Assembly (NCBI RefSeq): GCF_046250175.1
Contig: NZ_CP176468.1
Direction: 5' to 3' (one strand)
Source of the DNA: Psychromonas sp030397575
Lineage (GTDB): Bacteria; Pseudomonadota; Gammaproteobacteria; Enterobacterales; Psychromonadaceae
Length of the DNA stretch: 64,000 nt
The notes below the pieces were generated by a model that saw only the letters and a program-made list of their open reading frames with translations, did not search any database and was not told the origin of the DNA. Made by a program: the position numbers and the translations under genes. This document shows positions 9,004 through 16,735 of this stretch, in pieces. Position 1 is the stretch's first letter. Each line of letters begins with the position of its first letter.

Positions 9004-9879
9004 ATGATTAAAAATCAAAAAACAGCGACTCTTTTTGCTCTATTAGCTGTGCTTATGTGGTCTACCGTTGCTACTGCATTTAAAGTCACACTTATCTATT
9101 TTAGTGCCTTACAAATGCTGTTAGTGGCAAGTTTAGTGAGTAGCTTAGTATTGTTAATTATTTGCTACCAACAAGGTAAAATTAACTTATTAAAAGAGAG
9201 TTTTTTAAAAGCCCCATACTTTTACCTACTGATGGGCGCAATCAATCCATTTTTATATTACTCCCTATTGTTTCAAGCTTATGACCTACTACCTGCACAA
9301 CAAGCGCAATCACTCAATTACACTTGGGCCATTACTTTATCCCTATTAGCGGTACCAGTATTAGGGCAAAAACTACGTAGGAATGACATAATAGCGATTA
9401 CTTTGGGGTATCTGGGTGCATTAATTATTGCTACTAAGGGCGACTTATTAACTCTCGATTTTGTAAGCCCTTTAGGTGTTGGCTTAGCTTTATTAAGTAC
9501 TATTTTATGGGCTTGCTATTGGATATTTAATAGCAAGAATGATGCAGATCCTATCGCCTCTTTGTCACTATGCTTCCTGTGTAGTTTGCCGATGATCTTA
9601 GTCTCTGTCATTATATTTGACGACATAACCATGACTTCTTGGCAAGGTTGGTTAGGTGCGACCTACATTGGATTATTTGAAATGGGCTTAGCTTTTGTAG
9701 CTTGGCTAACAGCACTTAAATATGCGGAAAGTACCAGTAAGATCAGTAATCTTATTTTTATCTCGCCTTTTGTTTCTCTATTATTACTCAACTTTATTAT
9801 TGGAGAGACTATCTATCCGGCAACGATTATTGGACTCATATTAATTATTGTTGGTTTATTTATTCAGAAAAAAAATTAA
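9004..9879 (+). CDS. EamA-family (DMT superfamily) permease
   Basis: 291 residues and about ten hydrophobic segments, with two EamA repeats (residues about 8-143 and 155-288). The first helix carries the typical LMWSTVATAFK motif. DMT proteins export or import small metabolites such as amino acids; the substrate cannot be read from the sequence. It has a GGGATCAAGG ribosome binding site and stands alone, with a shared terminator toward the convergent PEP-CTERM gene. Confidence 0.9.
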   Translation: MIKNQKTATLFALLAVLMWSTVATAFKVTLIYFSALQMLLVASLVSSLVLLIICYQQGKINLLKESFLKAPYFYLLMGAINPFLYYSLLFQAYDLLPAQQAQSLNYTWAITLSLLAVPVLGQKLRRNDIIAITLGYLGALIIATKGDLLTLDFVSPLGVGLALLSTILWACYWIFNSKNDADPIASLSLCFLCSLPMILVSVIIFDDITMTSWQGWLGATYIGLFEMGLAFVAWLTALKYAESTSKISNLIFISPFVSLLLLNFIIGETIYPATIIGLILIIVGLFIQKKN

Positions 9880-9940
9880 TGTCACAGATAATGGAAAAGT
9901 CGACAATCCCCATTACAAATATTTCTAGTATTTGTAAAAC

Positions 9941-9975
9941 AAAAAAGCACTGACCTTAATGATCAGTGCTTTTTC
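9941..9975. terminator. Bidirectional intrinsic terminator
   Basis: AAAAAGCACTGA ... TCAGTGCTTTTT between the convergent DMT permease and PEP-CTERM genes, with an A-run on one side and a T-run on the other. Confidence 0.88.
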
Positions 9976-9995
9976 AATAAAGTAAACTTGTCTAG

Positions 9996-10694
9996 TTAAG
10001 ACTGTTTTTTAGCTTTACGGGCTAATGATAATCCTACTAACGCTAATCCGAAAATAGCAATAGTTGAAGGAGCGGGTACGTTAACGACTAATGAAGCGTT
10101 ATTAAAACCAGCACCTTGATAAACTGTTGAATCTGCAAATAATACAAAGCCGTAATTATCCGACACACCATTTATCCAATCTTGAATCGTGCTTGTTACA
10201 TCTAACGTATAAGTATCAAATGACGCTGTTTTAACGTTATTAACCACTGTTGTTTGGTTAGTTGATAAGTCAGCCCATTCGTATAATGGTAAAGAGCCTG
10301 CAGTATCAGTCCAAGCACTTTCTACTTCACCTAACAATACACCCATTGCGTTTTTATTATTGACAGTAGAAACAAAATCGATGCTGAATACAGCAGAAAA
10401 GGCATTATTATTAACATCGCTTGCCGTTAGGTAACTTAAGTCAAAGTCAAAAAAAGTAGCAATACGTAATGATTCTTGAGAGGTATTTTTACGCTCACGT
10501 ACAATTAACTCAGAACTGCTTAAAGACCCGCTGTTAACTGTACCTACCGAATTCTCATCGCCATCAGCAGAAACACTCACAATAGTATCTGGTGAAGAAC
10601 TAATAACAGTTGCTTGTGTACTTGGTGAGATAAATGCAGACATTAAGCATAAGCCTGCTGAAATAGTTGTTAACAGTTTCTTTGAATTGATCAT
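9996..10694 (-). CDS. Secreted protein with PEP-CTERM-like sorting signal (DNRLRE-like)
   Basis: 232 residues. There is a signal peptide (residues 1-28), a central beta-rich region with SQESLRIATFFDFDLS and TLDVTSTIQDWINGVSDNYGFVLFA that resembles DNRLRE-type domains, and a C-terminal sorting signal of VPAPSTIAIFGLALVGLSL followed by ARKAKKQS. The last part has the PEP-CTERM layout (motif, membrane helix, basic tail), but the second motif residue is Ala, so VPAP instead of VPEP. PEP-CTERM proteins are processed by an exosortase and are linked to exopolysaccharide; no exosortase lies in the window. A 14-bp palindrome lies upstream at 10725. The function is unknown. Confidence 0.8.
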   Translation of the reverse strand: MINSKKLLTTISAGLCLMSAFISPSTQATVISSSPDTIVSVSADGDENSVGTVNSGSLSSSELIVRERKNTSQESLRIATFFDFDLSYLTASDVNNNAFSAVFSIDFVSTVNNKNAMGVLLGEVESAWTDTAGSLPLYEWADLSTNQTTVVNNVKTASFDTYTLDVTSTIQDWINGVSDNYGFVLFADSTVYQGAGFNNASLVVNVPAPSTIAIFGLALVGLSLARKAKKQS

Positions 10695-10724
10695 AAATTA
10701 TTCCTTTTGCTACTTACCTAACCT

Positions 10725-10738
10725 AACCAATATTGGTT
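10725..10738. promoter_or_regulatory. 14-bp palindrome upstream of the PEP-CTERM gene
   Basis: Perfect inverted repeat AACCAATATTGGTT, flanked by CCTAA and TTAGG, 31-44 bp upstream of the start codon at 10694. It could be an operator; no regulator can be named. Confidence 0.45.
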
Positions 10739-11296
10739 TCACTTAGGCTAATCCATTAATATTTATTTAATGACTAAACAAAGCACAATCTATGCCAAAA
10801 TTAATACCTCTTTAGTTTCAATTAGATACAAAAAAAGAAATAAGTACCTATAAATGGATGTAAAAAAAACCGACAATTATCCCTTTATAAATAATAAATT
10901 ACCTAATTAATCTTACAATAGAAAACAATAATTACTTTAATGCACAGATCAAAGCTCAACTAGCCAAGGGTGAGGTAATACCAGTTACATTAATGAGCTT
11001 ATCTATTTTACTTGTTAAAATACTTATTTCTTTATTGTAATTTTAGTAGATAGAACAACTATTAAAGAATGAATATTTTTATTCTCCGATAGATTATTAA
11101 CGAAGTTATTTTTCTGAGAAAATTTAGATCACATTATTTAATGTTACGGGTATAAATTGAATTGAACGTATATTTCAAATAAAAATACTGCTAGCTGCTA
11201 ATGGTGTTCAAAGTAAATGCAAGTAAATAATTTTTGAAGTAATAAGGGACTAGGAGGAAAACAAGTTTAGCACTATTTAACTCAAATTTTAGGCAT
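10739..11296. other. AT-rich intergenic stretch without recognised genes
   Basis: About 560 bp between the PEP-CTERM gene and the tRNA terminator. No ORF with a credible ribosome binding site and no RNA gene was recognised. It presumably holds the PEP-CTERM promoter. Confidence 0.4.
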
Positions 11297-11322
11297 AAAA
11301 AAACCAGCCTAAAGCTGGTTTA
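11297..11322 (-). terminator. Terminator of the Gly-Cys-Leu tRNA operon
   Basis: On the minus strand AACCAGC-TTTA-GGCTGGTT followed by a seven-T run, directly after the tRNA-Leu gene. Confidence 0.9.
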
Positions 11323-11332
11323 TTTATAGAAT

Positions 11333-11419
11333 TGGTGCCCGGAGCCAGACTTGAACTGGCACGCCTATTAAGCGACGGATTTTAAATCCGTTGTGTCTAC
11401 CGATTTCACCACCCGGGCA
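11333..11419 (-). tRNA. leuZ: tRNA-Leu(TAA)
   Basis: 87 nt with encoded CCA, a long variable arm (class II tRNA) and anticodon TAA in the loop TTTAAAA. Same position as leuZ of E. coli, last of three tRNAs downstream of pgsA. Confidence 0.95.
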
Positions 11420-11429
11420 AATTCTATAA

Positions 11430-11503
11430 TGGAGGCGGAACCCGGAGTCGAACCGAGGTGGATGGATTTGCAATCCACTGCATGGCCACTCTGCCATTCC
11501 GCC
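11430..11503 (-). tRNA. cysT: tRNA-Cys(GCA)
   Basis: 74 nt with encoded CCA, anticodon GCA in the loop TTGCAAA, T-loop GGTTCGACTCC. Middle gene of the Gly-Cys-Leu operon. Confidence 0.95.
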
Positions 11504-11511
11504 AAAACATT

Positions 11512-11587
11512 TGGAGCGGTACACGAGACTCGAACTCGTGACCCCAACCTTGGCAAGGTTGTGCTCTACCAACTGAGCTAGTACCGC
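11512..11587 (-). tRNA. glyW: tRNA-Gly(GCC)
   Basis: 76 nt with encoded CCA, anticodon GCC in the loop TTGCCAA. First gene of the operon, behind the promoter at 11645-11672. Confidence 0.95.
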
Positions 11588-11644
11588 ATCACTATGCTTA
11601 TCTCAAGAAGAAGCAGTAACTGTTTCCCCTCTCGATGTGTGCGC

Positions 11645-11672
11645 ATTCTAATGATTCTTCACAATGAGTCAA
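11645..11672 (-). promoter_or_regulatory. Sigma-70 promoter of the Gly-Cys-Leu tRNA operon
   Basis: On the minus strand TTGACT, 16-bp spacer, TAGAAT, then GCGCAC, a GC-rich discriminator typical of stable-RNA promoters under stringent control. Confidence 0.75.
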
Positions 11673-11758
11673 TACTATTTATCGACTTTTTTACTTCTTT
11701 TACTCTGTTCGCCGCTTTTTTAGCCTAAGCGGCGAGATATTCATCAATATAAGTGAAA

Positions 11759-12322
11759 TTAATCACCTTTTACTTCATTACCTTTTTTTAGTAATGGCCA
11801 AGCTGCTTTTAAATAAACGATCATAGACCAAAGAGTTAATGCTGTTGCAATATACAAGAATGCAAAACCAGCCCACTCCATTGCCACAGAGTATTGCCAT
11901 ATTAATAAAAATAACGCTAACATTTGTGATGCGGTTTTCACTTTACCAATCCAAGAAACGGCAACAATGCCTCGTTCCCCTAATTCAGCCATCCACTCAC
12001 GCAGAGCAGAAATAATAATTTCTCGACAAATCATCACCATCGCGGGGATAGTGATCCAAATAACAGCGTAATGCTCAACAATCATCACCAATGCAACGGC
12101 AACCATTATTTTATCGGCAACGGGATCTAAAAAGGCACCAAACGGTGTTTGTTGATTTAAACGACGTGCCAAGTAGCCATCGAGCCAATCTGTGACACCT
12201 GCTAACCAAAATACAAATGCAGCGGCAGCAGCTGCCCATACACTTGGAAGATAGTAAATAATGACAAAAACTGGGATTAATAAAATTCGAAAAGAGGTTA
12301 GTATATTTGGTATGTTAAGCAT
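11759..12322 (-). CDS. pgsA: CDP-diacylglycerol-glycerol-3-phosphate 3-phosphatidyltransferase
   Basis: 187 residues (E. coli 182). It makes phosphatidylglycerophosphate, the committed step to phosphatidylglycerol and cardiolipin, in the inner membrane. The CDP-alcohol phosphotransferase motif D-x2-DG-x2-AR-x8-G-x3-D-x3-D is complete (DWLDGYLARR...GAFLDPVADK), with several membrane helices around it. The gene sits between uvrC and the Gly/Cys/Leu tRNAs, the order known from E. coli. Confidence 0.97.
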   Translation of the reverse strand: MLNIPNILTSFRILLIPVFVIIYYLPSVWAAAAAAFVFWLAGVTDWLDGYLARRLNQQTPFGAFLDPVADKIMVAVALVMIVEHYAVIWITIPAMVMICREIIISALREWMAELGERGIVAVSWIGKVKTASQMLALFLLIWQYSVAMEWAGFAFLYIATALTLWSMIVYLKAAWPLLKKGNEVKGD

Positions 12323-12488
12323 TGATATATCCTTTAGGCTATGCCTGCTTATTTTGGCACTTTATGCTTAGCTTTTGCAAATGCTTAACTCATAAAATAA
12401 GTAATAAAATGAACTCACTACTTGTTATGAGAAATATAATTTATATTTTATTAGCCGATGATTATTTAAAACCAGCTTTTAAATGTGA

Positions 12489-14321
12489 TTAATGATGTAA
12501 AGCTTCATGAATAGTTTCAGCTAAACTTTTACTAATACCATTTAATTTACATAATTCATCAATACTCGCCGACTTCACACCTTGTAAGCCCCCAAAGTGG
12601 TTTAGCAACATTTGCCGGCGTTTCGCGCCAACGCCAGCAATCCCTTCTAACGTACTCGTACGTCTAACTTTATCTCGCTGCTGTCTATGTCCCATAATCG
12701 CAAAGCGATGTGACTCATCACGAATTTGTTGAATAAGGTGTAATGCCGGAGAGTCACTTTCAACTTCTAATATTTCATGACTATCAGCAAGTATTAATGT
12801 TTCTTCACCTGCTTTACGGGCAACGCCTTTGGCAATACCAATAAGTAATGGGTACTTCTCAGGAAAATTATGCTCTAAAGAGCTAATAATAGTCTCTGCC
12901 TGGCTTAACTGCCCTAACCCGCCATCGATAAAAATGATATCAGGAGTGGTTTCTGCAGTTTGCACGTCTTTAAATCGGCGAGCTAAAACTTGTCCCATTG
13001 CAGCATAATCATCGCCGGGTGTGATACCGGTGATATTAAAGCGACGGTAATCAGATTTTTTGGCGCCTTCTCGATTAAACACAACACAAGACGCTACGGT
13101 TTTTTCGCCCATCATATGAGAGATGTCATAACACTCCATACGTTGAATAGGAGAAGTTAACTCTAGCTTTTCTTCTAGGAGGTTATAACGTTGTAGAATC
13201 GACTTCTGTTGGCTTAAATGCGTGCTTAACGCGACTGTAGCATTGGTTTTAGCTAACTTAGTAAAGCGTAAACGCTCACCACGCATTACTATTTTTAATT
13301 TAGTTTTATAACCACTGTGCTCCGAAAATAATTCTTCGAATATTTCACGGTCTGCAAAGTCATCGGTTAACAGTATTTCTCGTGGTATAGCTCGGCCATT
13401 TTGGCCCGATAAATAGAATTGGCTTAAAAAGCTACTTAACACCTCTTCTTGAGTCGAGTTTTTAGGTACCTTAGGAAAGTAATTACGACTGCCTAACACT
13501 CGACCTTGTCGAATAAACAACATGTGAATACTGGCGACACCATGTTGATAAGCAAAACCTAATACATCTAGCTGCTCTACCTCACCACTCACCCATTGTT
13601 GTTCTTGTACTTTTTTCAAGGATTGAATTTGATCTCGCCTTACCGCGGCTTTTTCAAACTCTAGACTTACACTAGCATCTTCCATCTCGGTTACTAGTTG
13701 CTCAATAACACCTTGGCTTTTGCCCTGCAAAAATGCCGTCGCCAACTCAACTTGGTGTGTATATTCCTGTTCAGGCATTGCATTAACACAAGGTCCTAAA
13801 CAACGTTTTAGTTGGTACTGCAAACAAGGTCGAGAACGATTTTTATAATAACTATCTTCACATTGACGGATAGGAAATAATTTCTGCATTAAATGCAAGC
13901 TTTCACGAACTGCACCGCCACTTGGATAAGGGCCAAAATAGGTGCCTTTACGTTTTTTGTTTTGTGAGCGAACTAAGGTCAACTGCGGGTGCTTATGGTC
14001 ACTTAAGAATAGATAAGGATAAGATTTATCATCGCGCAGTAAAACATTGTATTTAGGCTTGTGTTGCTTGATGAAGTTGTGTTCAAGAATCAAAGCTTCG
14101 GTTTCTGTATGCGTAATCGTCACTTCGATACGTACAATATGACTAACTAAAGCTAGGGTTTTAGGATGCTTTTGAGTCAGGCTAAAATAACTGCTCAGAC
14201 GTTTTTTAAGGTTTTTAGCTTTCCCGATATAGATAATTTCATCTTTATCGTCAAACATCCGATATACACCAGGTTCGGTGGTCACGGTTTTTAGAAAAGC
14301 GTCTGAATCGAATTTAGTCAT
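12489..14321 (-). CDS. uvrC: UvrABC system protein C (excinuclease subunit)
   Basis: 610 residues from the ATG at 14321, the E. coli length; an in-frame ATG four codons upstream exists. The domains are N-terminal GIY-YIG nuclease (PGVYRMFDDKDEIIYIGKAKN) for the 3' incision, the cysteine-containing region (CLQYQLKRCLGPC), a UVR motif around 205-240 (LEFEKAAVRRDQI) for UvrB contact, the RNase H-like domain for the 5' incision (MECYDISHMMG, IFIDGGLGQL), and C-terminal helix-hairpin-helix motifs (LEGIAGVGAKRR). It acts in nucleotide excision repair. It lies 59 bp downstream of uvrY, probably in one operon. Confidence 0.98.
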   Translation of the reverse strand: MTKFDSDAFLKTVTTEPGVYRMFDDKDEIIYIGKAKNLKKRLSSYFSLTQKHPKTLALVSHIVRIEVTITHTETEALILEHNFIKQHKPKYNVLLRDDKSYPYLFLSDHKHPQLTLVRSQNKKRKGTYFGPYPSGGAVRESLHLMQKLFPIRQCEDSYYKNRSRPCLQYQLKRCLGPCVNAMPEQEYTHQVELATAFLQGKSQGVIEQLVTEMEDASVSLEFEKAAVRRDQIQSLKKVQEQQWVSGEVEQLDVLGFAYQHGVASIHMLFIRQGRVLGSRNYFPKVPKNSTQEEVLSSFLSQFYLSGQNGRAIPREILLTDDFADREIFEELFSEHSGYKTKLKIVMRGERLRFTKLAKTNATVALSTHLSQQKSILQRYNLLEEKLELTSPIQRMECYDISHMMGEKTVASCVVFNREGAKKSDYRRFNITGITPGDDYAAMGQVLARRFKDVQTAETTPDIIFIDGGLGQLSQAETIISSLEHNFPEKYPLLIGIAKGVARKAGEETLILADSHEILEVESDSPALHLIQQIRDESHRFAIMGHRQQRDKVRRTSTLEGIAGVGAKRRQMLLNHFGGLQGVKSASIDELCKLNGISKSLAETIHEALHH

Positions 14322-14392
14322 AAGTGAGATCACTGCATATAATAAAAAGGCATCTAAATAGATGCCTAATATATCATTTCAAAATGGAAAGT

Positions 14393-15037
14393 TTAAAGCG
14401 TATCAGCATCTAACATGCCGTAACGGATGGCAAGATGTGTTAATTCAACATCTCCCTGAACCCCTAATTTATCAAATAAACGGTAACGGTAGCTGTTTAC
14501 CGTTTTAGAGCTTAAACTTAATTGCTCAGATATATCGACAACACGTTGCCCCTTAGTGATCATAATCATGATCTGCAACTCACGCTCCGATAACACTCGG
14601 AATGGATCTTCGTTGCTTGGTGCAAGTTGTGATAATGCCATCTGTTGTGCAATTTCAGGCGTTAAATAACGCTGCCCTGAATTAACCGCACGGATCGCAT
14701 TTAATACTTCCTCTGGGCAAGCTGCTTTGCTGAGGTAACCAGCAGCACCTGCTTGCATTACTTTTGTTGGAAATGGATTTTCAGTATGCATGGTTAACAT
14801 AATGATTTTAATATCTTCGTTGATACGTAAAATCTTATTCATTGCATCCAATCCACCGATACCAGGCATATTAATATCCATTAAAATTACGTCTGGTTCA
14901 TTACTACGGCACCACTTTACAGCTTCTTCTCCGCTTTCAGCTTCGCCAATTACTTTCATGCCTCGAACATCATCAATGATACGGCTTATCCCTGTACGTA
15001 CTAATTCATGGTCATCGACCAGCAGGATATTTATCAC
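14393..15037 (-). CDS. uvrY: Response regulator UvrY/GacA/SirA (NarL family)
   Basis: 214 residues. The receiver domain (1-120) has phospho-acceptor D54 in DVILMDINMPG, the acidic pair in VDDHE, and the conserved Lys (SKAACPEE). The C-terminal LuxR-type HTH (about 148-210) contains LSERELQIMIMITKG and LSSKTVNSYRYRLFDKLG. Its partner is the BarA/GacS kinase, not in this window; the pair activates the Csr small RNAs. The order uvrY-uvrC is conserved in gammaproteobacteria. Confidence 0.96.
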   Translation of the reverse strand: MINILLVDDHELVRTGISRIIDDVRGMKVIGEAESGEEAVKWCRSNEPDVILMDINMPGIGGLDAMNKILRINEDIKIIMLTMHTENPFPTKVMQAGAAGYLSKAACPEEVLNAIRAVNSGQRYLTPEIAQQMALSQLAPSNEDPFRVLSERELQIMIMITKGQRVVDISEQLSLSSKTVNSYRYRLFDKLGVQGDVELTHLAIRYGMLDADTL

Positions 15038-15065
15038 TAAACTTCTCCGTATGAGTAAAATTTAA

Positions 15066-15360
15066 CTCATAAATTAAACAGGTTAATACTAATATGTTTG
15101 ATACTGCCACTTTCTGTTGTTCATGTACTTTGTTAACAAACATAATATCCTGAATAACTTACTAATATTGTTGAGCATCAATTTTGCAACGAGCAACTCT
15201 ACCTAATTTTTTATCTCACTTATAGAGCCAGAGTAAACTATTGCCACTCTCTGCCAGTTTTTATGCTTACAATGCATATGAAATGAATAAAAATGCAAAT
15301 TTAAAGCATTTATCTTTCATAATACAATTTAGCTAGCGCGACATCATAGCAAACTATTTC
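15066..15360. other. Intergenic stretch between uvrY and the dnaJ terminator
   Basis: AT-rich, without recognised genes. It should contain the uvrY promoter. Nothing else was identified. Confidence 0.4.
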
Positions 15361-15370
15361 CAATAAAATA

Positions 15371-15407
15371 CAAAAAAAAAGGTCACTCGAAAGTGACCTT
15401 TTTTAAA
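15371..15407 (-). terminator. Terminator of dnaK-dnaJ
   Basis: GGTCACT-CGAA-AGTGACC hairpin with an A-run on the left (T-run for the minus strand) and a T-run on the right; it could act in both directions. Confidence 0.9.
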
Positions 15408-15449
15408 AATACGAAAAATAGTATCGATTACATTCAAATATGACCGATA

Positions 15450-16574
15450 TTATTTACTGATATCGTCAAAAAATGTTTTTAAGCTATTCAAAAAACCTTC
15501 TGACTTAGGTTTATGTTTTTTACTACTGCTTGAACACAGAGAGTTTTCAAACTCCTTTAATAACTCTTTTTGCTTGATAGAAAGTTTCACAGGTGTTTCC
15601 ACAGTTACTTTACACATCAAGTCACCAGTAGAATGACTACGTACCGATTGAACACCTTTATTACGCATACGGAACATACGACCCGTTTGTGTTTCTGCTG
15701 GTATTTTTAATTTTACGCGCCCATCTAAAGTAGGGACTTCGATTTCGCCACCTAATGCAGCTTCTGTAAAGCTAATTGGCACTTCGCAATATAAGTCGTT
15801 ACCATCACGCTCAAATACATCGTGTGGACGTACATTCATTTGCACATATAAATCACCAGCAGGTGCACCGTGCTCTCCAGCTTCACCTTCACCACTTAAG
15901 CGGATGCGGTCGCCCGTATCAACCCCAGCAGGAATCTTAACTGATAATGTTTTACTGCGCTCGTAACGACCTTCACCATGACACTTGTTACATGGATCTG
16001 TAATGATTTTACCTTTACCACGACAGGTTGGACATGTCTGATTAACAGCAAAGAAACCTTGGCGCATTTGTACTTGGCCTTGGCCATGACAAGTACCACA
16101 GGTTTTACTATCAGTGCCTTTTTTAGCACCCGAACCATTACACTGTTCACAATGCACTAACGTTGGAATTTGGATCTCTTTAGAGATACCTTTAACAGCC
16201 TCTTCTAAAGTCAGCTCCATGTTGTAGCGTAGATCAGAGCCCTGCTGTGCACGTTGGCCACCACCACGACGACCACCGCCAAAGATATCTCCGAATATAT
16301 CGTCAAAACCGCCACCGCCGAAACCACCGCCGCCGCCATGGCCTTGTTGATTAACGCCATCATGACCGTATTGGTCAAATGCTGCTCTTTTTTGAGGATC
16401 GCTAAGAATTTCGTAAGCTTCTTTTACTTCCTTGAATTTTTCTTCTAGCGCAGTATCACCTTTAGTACGGTCTGGGTGGTACTTCATCGCCAGGCGTTTA
16501 TAAGCCTTTTTAATCTCTTTCTCTGTAGCATCTTGGCCGATACCAAGTACTTCATAACAATCACGTTTAGACAT
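15450..16574 (-). CDS. dnaJ: Chaperone DnaJ (Hsp40)
   Basis: 374 residues (E. coli 376). J-domain (1-70) with the HPD motif in YHPDRTKGD, a glycine/phenylalanine-rich linker (about 75-115), four CxxCxGxG zinc-binding repeats (CEQCNGSG, CGTCHGQG, CPTCRGKG, CNKCHGEG at about 140-205), and the C-terminal substrate-binding domains. It stimulates the DnaK ATPase and delivers unfolded clients. It follows dnaK on the same strand and is probably expressed from the dnaK heat-shock promoter. Confidence 0.98.
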   Translation of the reverse strand: MSKRDCYEVLGIGQDATEKEIKKAYKRLAMKYHPDRTKGDTALEEKFKEVKEAYEILSDPQKRAAFDQYGHDGVNQQGHGGGGGFGGGGFDDIFGDIFGGGRRGGGQRAQQGSDLRYNMELTLEEAVKGISKEIQIPTLVHCEQCNGSGAKKGTDSKTCGTCHGQGQVQMRQGFFAVNQTCPTCRGKGKIITDPCNKCHGEGRYERSKTLSVKIPAGVDTGDRIRLSGEGEAGEHGAPAGDLYVQMNVRPHDVFERDGNDLYCEVPISFTEAALGGEIEVPTLDGRVKLKIPAETQTGRMFRMRNKGVQSVRSHSTGDLMCKVTVETPVKLSIKQKELLKEFENSLCSSSSKKHKPKSEGFLNSLKTFFDDISK

Positions 16575-16670
16575 GGTCAGTTCTCAAACCTTTTTTTATA
16601 CCCAGTTCAACTCAGATTCCGTTATTGAGGCGCTTCATGTTGTTGAAATTGGTATTGTTCAAAACAAACG

Positions 16671-16700
16671 CGCGGATTATAGATAAATCCATAACCCGCG
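16671..16700 (-). other. Stem-loop between dnaK and dnaJ
   Basis: On the minus strand a 12-bp stem CGCGGGTTATGG/CTATAATCCGCG with two G-U pairs and a 6-nt loop. No strong T-run follows, so it may be an mRNA processing or attenuation element setting the DnaK:DnaJ ratio; this role is inferred. Confidence 0.55.
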
Positions 16701-16735
16701 AGCTGATACGATACTGCTAATTAGGGGTTACCCAA

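Noticed and set aside
11324..11581. Protein-coding ORFs across the Gly-Cys-Leu tRNA genes
   Set aside because: They are translations of tRNA genes on either strand.
15896..16150. 84-codon minus-strand ORF inside dnaJ
   Set aside because: Shifted-frame shadow of the cysteine-rich region.
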